This document shows, in pieces, positions 17,301 to 29,479 of a DNA stretch of 64,000 bases. The translations under genes were made by a program, and so were the position numbers. The stretch is from an uncultured Acidimicrobiales bacterium. GTDB lineage: Bacteria; Actinomycetota; Acidimicrobiia; Acidimicrobiales; Bin134. The stretch's first letter is position 1. Every line of letters starts with the position of its first letter. The stretch lies in assembly GCA_951813555.1 (NCBI GenBank), contig OX638344.1, positions 3,597,076 through 3,661,075 of the forward strand, in the 5' to 3' direction. Below the pieces are notes generated by a model. It made no database searches and was not told where the DNA came from. It saw only the letters and a program-made list of their open reading frames with translations.

Positions 17301-19196
17301 CTACAGGTCGATTCCGTGGCGCAAAACCTGCGTCTCAGCCACCCATGTGCCGACATTCCAACGTCCGAAGGCACCGATGGAGCCCGCGGGATCTGGCCCG
17401 TAGTACACCGGGACGTGTACCAGTCCGACCCCGCCGCGTTCATAGACCAGGTCGAGGGCGGCCACAAGGCCCTCTGCGCCACCTTCGCCTGATACCGCGG
17501 TAACCCCCTCAATTGACGACGCCAGTGCCACATAGTCCACTTCTGCATTGTCGAAAGTGGCATACGCCATACCGTACTGGGATTCCTGGAGCGCGGAGAT
17601 GGCGCCCATCCTGCGGTTGTCTAAGACTACGATTGCCCCACGGGCGCCGTGGACCACTCCATCGATCAGCGACTGGGGGCTCATGATGAACGACCCGTCG
17701 CCGACCACCGACAGCGAGTAGGACATGTCGAGATCCATTGCGGTGGCCATCACAGCCGAGGCGCCGAATCCCATGTAGCTCGCCCCCCCATCGGTGAAAC
17801 TGGCATTGGGTTCCCGGTCGCGGCTGATCTGGAAAGCCGTGGCCTGCACCTCGCCGGCGTCGAACCACCGCACAACCTGCCGCCGATGAGCCCAGTCCTC
17901 GATGATGCGCAGCGCGGCCGGCTGAGACAGCACCTCTCGACCCCAGCGGGGGTCGTCCAACAAAACCGGCTTCACCCGGACGTCGAGATACTCGTCCCAC
18001 TGGCGGCGCGCCTCCTGGCATTTGACCAGCCATGACGACGCTTCGGTGCTGGCCGGGCCTTGGCGGTCGAGTTCGGCGCAGAGCGCCCTCACCGTCTCCT
18101 CCAAGTCGCCGACCAGCGCCGTCGTGCCCGTGTAATGGGTTGCGGCGGCGGCATCGGCGTTGATGTTCACCACCGTGGACACATTGGGGTAGCCGGTTCG
18201 CGAGCAATCCGACTGGCATACCGCCCGCGATCCGAGCACTACGAGGGTATCGGCGTACTCCATGGCGAAATTTCCCGAGATGGAGCCCTTGGACCCTCCG
18301 ACCATCATGTTGCGGGGGTTGTCGGGGGGCAGCGTGCCCACGGAGTTGGGCGACATCACCGCCACCCCGTCGATGCCGGTTAGCAGGCGATCCAAAAGCG
18401 CCCCCAAATTGCGGGCGCCGCCCCCGACCTTGACCACTACGCGGTTTGCCCTCTTCAGGGCTTGAACCGCCATCTTGATCCGGTCAGCCGGGGCCGGTCC
18501 GAGTCGGCTGCCGCCCCCGGGCGGCAGCCGTCTGAGGTTGAAGTCGCTAACCACCGCGGGCTGGACATTCAGGGGCAGCAGAAGAAAGAACGGGCCGGGC
18601 CGGTAGGGGTGGTCCACCACCGCTGCACCCTGTTGAAGCGCGTGGGTAATCGAGTGCGGCGTGTGCAGGCAGTAGCTGGATCCCATCGTGGATGTCAGCC
18701 GCTGCCATCCGAGCTGTTGAGTACCGGGCAAGTCCTGCATGTTCGGGCCCTCGGCCTCGGTGGTCGCATCGCCGTAGATGTGCCAGACGCCCACTTGGTT
18801 CAGCGCCGACGTCAGCGATCCTGCGAATGCTTGAAGCGCGCCGGGGCCGATGGAGGTCACGACCGCGGCCCGACGTCCGGTTGCCATCCGAAGAGCGCTT
18901 GCCGCATGGGCCGCTTCGGTTTCATGGCGCACTGCCAAAAACTGCACGATGCCCGAATCTTCGTAGATCTCAATCGCCCGGCCCAGCGCGGTCGATCCGT
19001 GCCCCAATACGCCGATAAACGTCTTCACGTCTTGGGCCAGAAGGCCGAGTACCACCAGTTCGGCCACCGAGACGGTGGCTGTGGGGGGGATGGAACCGGC
19101 GTCGATTGCCCCCATCAGCGATCCGTGCTCGGCTATCGCCGCCGCTCGCTTCCAGGACGAGGCTTCCACGGCTTCTTGGGCGTTCACGGCGGACAT
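17301..19196 (-). CDS. Thiamine-diphosphate-dependent enzyme, IolD-like
   Basis: About 631 residues, the length of IolD (trihydroxycyclohexane-1,2-dione hydrolase of inositol breakdown) and longer than acetolactate synthases. The N-terminal PYR domain has a GVLGHGSTALGRAIE segment, matching the GHGN region of IolD, and the catalytic Glu in AVRHETEAAHAAS. The C-terminal PP domain has GDGSFIMSPQSLIDG followed by VLDNRRMGAI. It could cleave a cyclic diketone, or be a carboligase or 2-oxoacid decarboxylase. The ATG at 19194-19196 (MSAVNAQE) is preferred; a TTG ten codons earlier falls inside the palindrome. It is probably the first gene of the 7-19 kb operon. Confidence 0.82.
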   Translation of the reverse strand: MSAVNAQEAVEASSWKRAAAIAEHGSLMGAIDAGSIPPTATVSVAELVVLGLLAQDVKTFIGVLGHGSTALGRAIEIYEDSGIVQFLAVRHETEAAHAASALRMATGRRAAVVTSIGPGALQAFAGSLTSALNQVGVWHIYGDATTEAEGPNMQDLPGTQQLGWQRLTSTMGSSYCLHTPHSITHALQQGAAVVDHPYRPGPFFLLLPLNVQPAVVSDFNLRRLPPGGGSRLGPAPADRIKMAVQALKRANRVVVKVGGGARNLGALLDRLLTGIDGVAVMSPNSVGTLPPDNPRNMMVGGSKGSISGNFAMEYADTLVVLGSRAVCQSDCSRTGYPNVSTVVNINADAAAATHYTGTTALVGDLEETVRALCAELDRQGPASTEASSWLVKCQEARRQWDEYLDVRVKPVLLDDPRWGREVLSQPAALRIIEDWAHRRQVVRWFDAGEVQATAFQISRDREPNASFTDGGASYMGFGASAVMATAMDLDMSYSLSVVGDGSFIMSPQSLIDGVVHGARGAIVVLDNRRMGAISALQESQYGMAYATFDNAEVDYVALASSIEGVTAVSGEGGAEGLVAALDLVYERGGVGLVHVPVYYGPDPAGSIGAFGRWNVGTWVAETQVLRHGIDL

Positions 19197-19219
19197 CCTA
19201 GAGTAGCGTTGCTGATTGA

Positions 19220-19232
19220 ACAACAATGTTGT
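19220..19232. promoter_or_regulatory. Palindrome upstream of the IolD-like gene
   Basis: ACAACA-A-TGTTGT, a perfect 6+1+6 inverted repeat 24 bp upstream of the start codon at 19196. Position and symmetry fit an operator for a dimeric regulator such as the IclR protein of this operon. No binding evidence; inferred from symmetry alone. Confidence 0.4.
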
Positions 19233-19265
19233 AGACGACTTGCTGCCCGGTGCTTTCCCAGCAGC

Positions 19266-19284
19266 CCAGGGACACCCTCCCTGG
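19266..19284 (-). terminator. Short hairpin behind the aldolase gene
   Basis: ccaggga (19266-19272), a 5-nt loop and tccctgg (19278-19284) form a 7-bp stem 10 nt after the aldolase stop. No T-run follows in the transcript, so termination would be weak or factor dependent. Confidence 0.35.
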
Positions 19285-19293
19285 TCGCCTCAG

Positions 19294-20343
19294 CTAGGCG
19301 ATGGTTACCGAGTCGGAGAGGTAGACGTCTTGGATGGCGTTTAGGAGTTCTACGCCCTCGGCGACGGGGCGTTGGAAGGCTTTGCGGCCGCTGATGAGGC
19401 CGAGGCCGCCGGCTCGCTTGTTGATGACCGCGGTTCGCACCGCTTCGGCCAGATCGCTGGCCCCCGACGACGCCCCTCCGGAGTTGATGAGGCCTATGCG
19501 GCCCATGTAGCAGTTGGCCACCTGCCAGCGGGTGAGATCGATCGGATGGTCGGTGGTCAGCTCGTCGTACACCAGCGGGTGGGTCTTGCCGAACCCGAGG
19601 GCGTTATAGCCGCCGTTGTTCTCGGGGAGCTTCTGCTTGATGATGTCGGCCTCGATGGTCACCCCGATGTGGTTGGCCTGGGCGGTGAGGTCGGCCGCGG
19701 CGTGATAGTCGGTGCCGTCCACTTTGAAGCCGGAGTTCCGCAGGTAGCACCACAAAACGGTGAACAGCCCGCACTCATGGGCCCGGTAGAAGGCCTCGGC
19801 CACCTCTTGGATCTGGCGGGTGGACTCTTCGGAGCCGAAGTAGATGGTGGCCCCTACACCGGCCGCGCCGAGGTCGTAGGCCTGCTCCACCGACCCGAAC
19901 ATCACCTGGTCGAACTTGTTGGGATAGGTGAGCAGCTCGTTGTGATTGAGCTTGACGATGTACGGGATGCGGTGGGCGAAGCTCCGGGAGGTGGCCCCCA
20001 GCACGCCGAATGTGGAGGCCACCGCGTTGCAGCCCCCTTCGATGGCCAGCTCCACAATGCCGGCGGGGTCGAAGTAGCAGGGATTGGGTGCGAAGGAAGC
20101 CGCCCCCGAGTGCTCGATGCCCTGGTCCACCGGCAGGATGGAGACGTAACCGGTGCCTCCCAGCCGACCGTGGTCGAACAGCGACTGAAGGTTGCGCAGC
20201 ACTTGAGGAGACCGGTCGGTGCTGGCCATTACCCGGTCCACGAAATCGGGTCCGGGCAGGCTCAGATCCTCCCGGGGAATGGTCTTGGATTCGTGCGCCA
20301 AGAGCGATTCGGCCTCGTCGCCCAGAAGTGCTTCAAAGTCCAC
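19294..20343 (-). CDS. fbaB: Class I fructose-bisphosphate aldolase (FbaB/DhnA type)
   Basis: 349 residues; cleaves fructose 1,6-bisphosphate by a Schiff-base mechanism. Seen are [13 protein letters not shown], the [15 protein letters not shown] segment, the [11 protein letters not shown] barrel strand and the C-terminal phosphate-binding INSGGASSG, as in archaeal-type class I aldolases. The start is a GTG (20341-20343) with AGGAGAGG 7-9 nt upstream. It sits 98 bp upstream of the IolD-like gene on the same strand. It may simply be glycolytic, or may supply aldolase activity to the catabolic operon. The palindrome and hairpin in the gap suggest separate control. Confidence 0.92.
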   Translation of the reverse strand: MDFEALLGDEAESLLAHESKTIPREDLSLPGPDFVDRVMASTDRSPQVLRNLQSLFDHGRLGGTGYVSILPVDQGIEHSGAASFAPNPCYFDPAGIVELAIEGGCNAVASTFGVLGATSRSFAHRIPYIVKLNHNELLTYPNKFDQVMFGSVEQAYDLGAAGVGATIYFGSEESTRQIQEVAEAFYRAHECGLFTVLWCYLRNSGFKVDGTDYHAAADLTAQANHIGVTIEADIIKQKLPENNGGYNALGFGKTHPLVYDELTTDHPIDLTRWQVANCYMGRIGLINSGGASSGASDLAEAVRTAVINKRAGGLGLISGRKAFQRPVAEGVELLNAIQDVYLSDSVTIA

Positions 20344-20418
20344 GGTCTGCCTCTCCTTTGAACAAAGGGCCGGTTTCTCTCACCTTACCCCTGAGGGAAC
20401 TCCAATCGAGCGCATGGT

Positions 20419-21657
20419 TTACCGAAGCCCGGACAACCGCTCGGCCACGTCCACATAAAGCTCATCCTGGTCGACCAGCCAGCCAAAAAGCTCCCGCGCC
20501 CGGGGGATCTCGCCAGCCTGCTCGCATAGATCGGCCAGGGCGTAGGCCTGGCGCATGTGATGCTCTTTGGCCCGTCGAGGACGCTGGAAATTGGCGGACA
20601 GCAGTTGAACCGCTTCCGTGAGCTCTCCGCGATCGCCCAGCGCTCCGGCCGCCACGATTCTCCCCTCGACGAGTACCGCAGTGCTCGCCTCAGAGGCCTT
20701 TAGCTCAGCCCACAGCTCGTCGACGTCGACCCACCGCTGCTGGGCTCGGTGGCAGTCGGCCAGAACCGGGTGGAGGTCGATGCGGCCGGTGAGCTCTCGG
20801 AAAGCCTCCAGCTCCCGGGCGGCCAATTCCCAGCGACCCAGGCGGTAAAGGGTCAGGCCGGTCAGCTCCCTTACTTCGGGCACCTTGGGAGCATCCTTGG
20901 CCATCCCGTCGAGAGCCCTCCACGCTTTGTGGTAATCGCCTTGCTCATAGGCCACCTCGGCTCGCTCCAGCCGTTGGCGGTATCGAGGTCCATCTCTGCG
21001 CCCCACCGCCTCTTCCAGACCCTGGGCTTTGGGTGACGGGCCGCCCTCGGGCAATGGAGCTCGCCTTCGCCCCCGTTGTTTCTTGCTGGGTGGGTTTTCG
21101 GGTTCTTCGCTCAGGTTGCCCCGCTGAACGGCTTCCTTAGCCTCGGCGCGAAGTTGCTGAGTTCGGGCTTGGCGAGCCTCTCGCCGCTCGGCCCGCAATC
21201 GGGCCTCTTCAGCCTCCTCCGCCGTTTCTTCGACAACCTCTGGTGGTGCTTTTTCCTCGGGTTCCAGAGGCGGCTCCACCACTTTGGCCGCACCCCTGCG
21301 GGCCACAGATCCCATCCCCCGCGGCCCCTTGGGTGGAGGCGACTCATCCCTTCCCCTGCTTTGAGGTCCCCGGCGATCGGATCTTCCCCTGCCCGGAGGC
21401 CCTCTGCGATCAGAGTCCCGCCGATCGGACCTACCCCGCCCATCAGAGTCCCGCCGATCCGACCTACCCCACCCATCAAAGTCCCGCCGATCCGACCTAC
21501 CCCGCCCATCAGAGTCCCGCCCATCAGGCCTTCGATTCGCCGTCTTTCGGCCTCTCGGAGGGCCGTCTTTGCCCTTGCTCTGATGGGTCCGCTGCTGAGG
21601 AGGCCTCCTGCGATTGGGAGGCTTGCGGGCAGACCCTCCACCAGAAGACACCGCCAA
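20419..21657 (-). CDS. TPR-containing protein with Arg/Asp-rich disordered N-terminus
   Basis: About 412 residues. Residues 1-110 are low-complexity and very basic, with an 11-residue repeat (RDSDGRGRSDR) three times in a row. Residues 120-210 are charged and probably coiled (EETAEEAEEARLRAERREA). Residues 235-410 look like tetratricopeptide helices (YEQGDYHKAWRALDGMAKDAP, LTLYRLGRWELAARELEAFRE). RG/RSD-rich tails often contact RNA, and the gene lies just behind the rRNA operon, so a ribosome- or RNA-linked role is imaginable but unproven. The start is a TTG at 21655-21657 or a GTG two codons later; no ATG is available. Confidence 0.75.
   Translation of the reverse strand: MAVSSGGGSARKPPNRRRPPQQRTHQSKGKDGPPRGRKTANRRPDGRDSDGRGRSDRRDFDGWGRSDRRDSDGRGRSDRRDSDRRGPPGRGRSDRRGPQSRGRDESPPPKGPRGMGSVARRGAAKVVEPPLEPEEKAPPEVVEETAEEAEEARLRAERREARQARTQQLRAEAKEAVQRGNLSEEPENPPSKKQRGRRRAPLPEGGPSPKAQGLEEAVGRRDGPRYRQRLERAEVAYEQGDYHKAWRALDGMAKDAPKVPEVRELTGLTLYRLGRWELAARELEAFRELTGRIDLHPVLADCHRAQQRWVDVDELWAELKASEASTAVLVEGRIVAAGALGDRGELTEAVQLLSANFQRPRRAKEHHMRQAYALADLCEQAGEIPRARELFGWLVDQDELYVDVAERLSGLR
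21421..21519 (-). repeat. Three 33-bp tandem repeats inside the TPR-protein gene
   Basis: Codons 47-79 consist of three consecutive 33-bp units encoding RDSDGRGRSDR, with the middle unit changed to RDFDGWGRSDR, followed by a degenerate fourth unit. The DNA units are nearly identical, which points to recent expansion by slippage. Confidence 0.85.
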
Positions 21658-21695
21658 AGTCTACCGAGACGGCTGGCGTTAACCGCGAGTAAACG

Positions 21696-21727
21696 AAAGC
21701 GGGGAGCCAAATGGCTCCCCGCTTTTT
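21696..21727 (-). terminator. Intrinsic terminator of the rRNA operon
   Basis: A 14-bp inverted repeat with a tight loop: aaagcggggagcca (21696-21709) and tggctccccgcttt (21712-21725). It lies just after the 5S gene. On the minus strand the hairpin is followed by CTTTCGTTTAC, T-rich but interrupted; on the plus strand by TTTTT, so it could also stop opposing transcription. Confidence 0.85.
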
Positions 21728-21734
21728 GCGAAAT

Positions 21735-21851
<117 letters not shown>

Positions 21852-21893
21852 CTTTATGTTCTTGTCAATGAGGCAGTGCTTCAAGAACTCCAC

Positions 21894-21909
21894 AGCGAGC
21901 ACGAACATC
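21894..21909 (-). other. 3' strand of the 23S precursor processing stem
   Basis: agcgagcacgaacatc here is complementary to gatgctcgtgctcgct at 25065-25080 on the other side of the 23S gene: 16 positions with one G-U pair. After a 4-nt internal loop, AGAACT/AGTTCT extends the stem by 6 bp. This is the expected RNase III target that brackets pre-23S rRNA. Confidence 0.8.
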
Positions 21910-21937
21910 CAATTCGACATCGAGTTAATGATGTAGA

Positions 21938-25030
<3,093 letters not shown>

Positions 25031-25064
25031 AGATTCATACATCGAAGAACTCTAATTTCGATCA

Positions 25065-25080
25065 GATGCTCGTGCTCGCT
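25065..25080 (-). other. 5' strand of the 23S precursor processing stem
   Basis: Pairs with 21894-21909 (see there). It lies 35 nt upstream of the mature 23S 5' end in the 16S-23S spacer. Confidence 0.8.
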
Positions 25081-25089
25081 ATGCAGTTC

Positions 25090-25099
25090 TCAAAGAGCA
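25090..25099 (-). promoter_or_regulatory. boxA antitermination element in the rRNA spacer
   Basis: TGCTCTTTGA in the transcript, continuing to GAACT, the conserved actinobacterial boxA bound by NusB/NusE to keep rRNA transcription from terminating. Confidence 0.75.
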
Positions 25100-25171
25100 C
25101 AGGAGGATGCTGAACAAGGAATAAACCGTTCAAGCAGAGCCTCGAGCGTGAAAAACACGCTCCCTCAAAGC

Positions 25172-25198
25172 GGAAGAGAGGACAAGAGAAACCAGTGC
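25172..25198 (-). other. 3' strand of the 16S precursor processing stem
   Basis: ggaagagaggac (25172-25183) and ccagtgc (25192-25198) are the reverse complements of gtcctctcttcc (26979-26990) and gcactgg (26965-26971) in the leader. The 12-bp and 7-bp helices separated by an internal loop bracket the 16S gene, the expected RNase III site. Confidence 0.82.
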
Positions 25199-25259
25199 AT
25201 CAACTGGGAGTGTCCGAACTTAAATCCACCATTCGGCGGTTTCAAGTGGAAACGGAACT

Positions 25260-26781
<1,522 letters not shown>

Positions 26782-27111
26782 TATCTCCAGCGGCTCCTCC
26801 CCGAGGGGATTCACCGCCTTTGATCATTTGCTCGTCTCACAAATTGCCTCGGCGAGACGAAGCGATTCCGGAAAGTCAAAAGGGTCGAAACCCTTCCTGA
26901 CTAATTTTCCTTGGAATTGTGTTAGGTCGACGACTTGAACGCGAGGTGCGCCAAGACGTCGCCCGCACTGGCTTTTCCGTCCTCTCTTCCGTTTTCAAGG
27001 AGCGTGAGGCGGTGACCCGTGTCCGGGAGAACCGCATCGGTCCAGACAAGCCAAACCGTGCTCTGCCACTGCGGGCAACCCGAGGGCAACCCGTTTCAGA
27101 GGCGGGTGGTA
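26782..27111 (-). other. rRNA operon leader
   Basis: About 330 nt of transcribed leader between promoter and 16S with no gene. It holds a boxA-like element GCTCCTTGAAAAC (26991-27003, minus strand), the 5' strands of the 16S processing stem (26965-26971 and 26979-26990), an inverted repeat around ggtcgaaaccc just upstream of 16S, and a short direct repeat gggcaaccc at about 27074-27092. Confidence 0.8.
26991..27003 (-). promoter_or_regulatory. boxA-like element in the rRNA leader
   Basis: GCTCCTTGAAAAC in the transcript, directly upstream of the 16S processing stem, where actinobacterial leaders carry the Nus-factor boxA. One base differs from the copy in the spacer. Confidence 0.6.
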
Positions 27112-27140
27112 ACGCTACCGGCGCTGACCAGCAACGTCAA
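27112..27140 (-). promoter_or_regulatory. rRNA operon promoter
   Basis: TTGACG (27135-27140) and TAGCGT (27112-27117) on the minus strand with exactly 17 nt between them. The -35 starts one base after the tyrS stop codon, so rRNA transcription starts in the very short gap behind tyrS. I saw no second clear promoter, though read-through from tyrS cannot be excluded. Confidence 0.7.
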
Positions 27141-27141
27141 C

Positions 27142-28446
27142 TCATTCAGGGGATTCGTTCTTGTTCACTCGCAGCAGATGGTGGCGGCGCTTCCCCCGCC
27201 GAAGCAGCAGGTAGCGGCCGTGTAGCAGTCGCTTGGCAGCCACGGCCGGCGCCTCCCCGGAAACCCGCTCATTGTTCACGTACACCGACCCCTCTGCCAG
27301 CCCCCGACGGGCATCACCCTTGGAAGTGGCCAGCCCGGTTGAGGCCAACAGCTCAACCAGGTCGAAGGTGTTTGAGGCGGCGTCGAACCCGCCGTCAGCG
27401 GTCAGGGAGATGTCCGAAGTCGGCACCTCGTCGGCGACCGCCTCCAAGGCAGCCTCGTCCATATCGCCCACCGGAGAACCGAACAGGATTTTGGCCGCTT
27501 CCTCAGCAGCAACGGCCGCAGACGGACCGTGCACCAGAGAGGTGACCTCGTTGGCCAGGGTCCGCTGGGCCTCCCGACGCCCGGGATCGCCCTGATGGGC
27601 CTCGACCACCTCGGCAATCTCCCCCACCGACAGCATGGTGAACTGAAGCAGGCTGCGCTCCACATCTTCGTCGGGTACTTGCACGAAGTACTGGTGGAAC
27701 CGATAGGGACTGGTGCGCTCGGGATCGAGCCAGATCGCCCCCTCTGCGGTTTTGCCGAACTTGGCCCCGTCGGATCGGGTGAGCAGCGGCCAAGTGAGGC
27801 CGTGAGCCTGGGCGCCGGAGCGGCGGCGGATGAGGTCCACCCCAGCGGTGATGTTGCCCCACTGGTCGGAGCCGCCGATCTGGAGCTCGCAGTGGTGGTG
27901 GGTGTGCAACCACCAATAGTCGTAGGCCTGCAACAGCATGTAGGTGAACTCGGTGTAGGAGATGCCTGATTCGCTCTCCATGCGGCTGCGCACCGAGTGC
28001 TTGGCCGCCATCTGGTTCACCGTGGCGTGCTTGCCGGTGTCCCTCAGAAACTCGATGAGGGTGAGGTCGCGAGTCCAGTCGTAGTTGTTGACCAGCTCGG
28101 CGTCTCCATCAAAGTCCAGCAGCTTCTCCAGTTGGCCTCTGATGCCTGCCAGATTGGCAGCCAGCGTGTCGTCGTCCAGCAGATTGCGCTCGTCGGAGCG
28201 CCCGCTGGGATCGCCAACCATGCCTGTGGCCCCGCCCACCAATGCGATGGGCCGGTGACCAGCCTCTTGGAACCGCCGGAGCACCAGCACCCCGATGAGG
28301 TTGCCCAAGTGCAGAGAACTGGCCGTAGGGTCAATGCCGTGGTACACCCCGACAGACCCGGTGCTCAGCCGTTGGGCCAGCAGTTCCCGGTCGGTGGTGT
28401 CCTGCACCAAGCTGCGGGATTCGAGTTCTACAAGCACCGAGCGCAT
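27142..28446 (-). CDS. tyrS: Tyrosine-tRNA ligase
   Basis: Class Ic aminoacyl-tRNA synthetase charging tRNA-Tyr. 434 residues. The HIGH motif appears as DPTASSLHLGNL near residue 40. Tyrosine-binding residues lie in FTYMLLQAYDYWWL and LQIGGSDQWGNITAG. The second catalytic motif is KFGKT near residue 235, the form usual in TyrS. The C-terminal S4-like domain starts near residue 365 (DLVELLASTGLATSKGDARR). The ATG at 28444-28446 faces a divergent gene 35 bp away. The rRNA promoter lies immediately behind the stop. Confidence 0.97.
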   Translation of the reverse strand: MRSVLVELESRSLVQDTTDRELLAQRLSTGSVGVYHGIDPTASSLHLGNLIGVLVLRRFQEAGHRPIALVGGATGMVGDPSGRSDERNLLDDDTLAANLAGIRGQLEKLLDFDGDAELVNNYDWTRDLTLIEFLRDTGKHATVNQMAAKHSVRSRMESESGISYTEFTYMLLQAYDYWWLHTHHHCELQIGGSDQWGNITAGVDLIRRRSGAQAHGLTWPLLTRSDGAKFGKTAEGAIWLDPERTSPYRFHQYFVQVPDEDVERSLLQFTMLSVGEIAEVVEAHQGDPGRREAQRTLANEVTSLVHGPSAAVAAEEAAKILFGSPVGDMDEAALEAVADEVPTSDISLTADGGFDAASNTFDLVELLASTGLATSKGDARRGLAEGSVYVNNERVSGEAPAVAAKRLLHGRYLLLRRGKRRHHLLRVNKNESPE

Positions 28447-28481
28447 GCTACGGGAGTCGAGGGCAGAGGGAGAACGAGTAG

Positions 28482-28982
28482 GTGACGGGCAGGCGAATCG
28501 CAGGAATGGTGGGATTTGCGGTGATCGTGCTGTTCGCCGCGTTCTGGATCGGAGCCACCATCTGGTTTTTCGGCGATGAAAACCCCGACCGCCTCGAAGA
28601 TCGGGAGTGGGTGGCCCACGCGGAAGCTCGATGCGCCGAAGCCCGAGACGAGCTCGACCGGCTTCCCCCCGCCCGCGACGCGACGGATTTGGCCGACCGG
28701 GCAGGCCAGATCGAGGCCTCGAACGCGGTGCTAGCCGACATGACAGCCGACTTGGCCGCCTCCGCCCCCGGCGGCGAGGACGGAGAGCTAGTGGGGTTGT
28801 GGCTGGGCAGCTGGGAGTCCTATCTCAAAGACCGTCTGGCCCACGCCGAGGCTCTCCGGGCCGGCGAAGACCGCCAGTTCCGAGTGAGTGTGGAGCGGGG
28901 AGAAGGGGTTGACGCCCTGTTGGATGCCTTCGCCGACCGCAACCGGATGCCCTCCTGCGGCGATCCCCTAGACATTGGCTAG
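28482..28982 (+). CDS. Small single-pass membrane protein, unknown function
   Basis: 166 residues from a GTG at 28482 with GAGGGAGAAC upstream. An N-terminal membrane anchor at residues 8-30 (AGMVGFAVIVLFAAFWIGA start) is followed by an extracytoplasmic acidic, Ala/Glu-rich helical part (ARCAEARDELDRLPPARDAT). A Cys in each half could form a disulfide. Codon use looks like the neighbours. It is transcribed divergently from tyrS over a 35-bp gap. I do not recognise the family. Confidence 0.75.
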   Translation: MTGRRIAGMVGFAVIVLFAAFWIGATIWFFGDENPDRLEDREWVAHAEARCAEARDELDRLPPARDATDLADRAGQIEASNAVLADMTADLAASAPGGEDGELVGLWLGSWESYLKDRLAHAEALRAGEDRQFRVSVERGEGVDALLDAFADRNRMPSCGDPLDIG

Positions 28983-29011
28983 CAGCGGCGCGGCGCGAAG
29001 CACATGCCCTG

Positions 29012-29371
29012 CTAGAGCCGCAAGCGACCCCCGGGCCTGAGTTCGTCTCTCTTGGGATCCACTACCATGCCGGTTGACTCCAGCGCCGTAAGTCCAAGCA
29101 ACGGCTCTGAGCCGGCATCTCCGAACAGCACGCACCCGCCCACTACCTCATCCATGAACTCGAATTGCGCCACGCCGTAATCGAATTCGCATTCGCTGCC
29201 GTCGGCCAACCAGTAGATCCGCCTTCCTTGCTGCTCAATGCCGATTGCCTCTGCCTGCGCTCGGGGCACCAAACAATCCATAGCTCCGGTGTCCACCAGA
29301 AACCGCCCTTGCCAGGCCCTTTCCGGCTCACGCGGGTTCCGCAACGTTACAGATACGTAAGTCTCGCCCAT
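29012..29371 (-). CDS. Retropepsin-like (clan AA) aspartic protease
   Basis: A 119-residue single-domain protein. The active-site motif FLVDTGAMDCLVPR (D-T-G) is near residue 25, and the C-terminal flap/helix motif PLLGLTALESTGMVVDP is typical of bacterial single-domain retropepsin-like proteins, which act as homodimers. No membrane segment or signal peptide. From the ATG at 29369-29371, AAGGGAG lies about 8 nt upstream; an ATG nine codons earlier is the alternative. A good promoter lies 46-76 nt upstream. The target substrate is unknown, and no partner gene is next to it. Confidence 0.85.
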   Translation of the reverse strand: MGETYVSVTLRNPREPERAWQGRFLVDTGAMDCLVPRAQAEAIGIEQQGRRIYWLADGSECEFDYGVAQFEFMDEVVGGCVLFGDAGSEPLLGLTALESTGMVVDPKRDELRPGGRLRL

Positions 29372-29416
29372 GGCCGGCTCCCTTCGCTCCGACACCATCA
29401 GCCGGGCTGAAAATCA

Positions 29417-29447
29417 AGTATAGGCTGATCCTCGCTGGATTTGTCAA
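29417..29447 (-). promoter_or_regulatory. Promoter of the aspartic protease gene
   Basis: TTGACA (29442-29447) and TATACT (29417-29422) on the minus strand, separated by 19 nt. Both hexamers match the consensus well; the spacer is longer than ideal. It lies in an AT-rich 80-bp gap behind the Nudix gene. Confidence 0.6.
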
Positions 29448-29479
29448 CATGAAAATTATCGACATTGTTGGAAATATTT

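Noticed and set aside
18462..19394. A 310-codon plus-strand frame opposite the IolD-like gene
   Set aside because: Shadow frame rich in Arg, Gly and His without motifs; the opposite strand carries TPP-binding motifs.
25144..25162. Hairpin gagcgtg-aaaaa-cacgctc in the 16S-23S spacer as a tRNA or terminator
   Set aside because: It has no cloverleaf and no run of T in the transcript direction; it is better seen as a spacer structural element.
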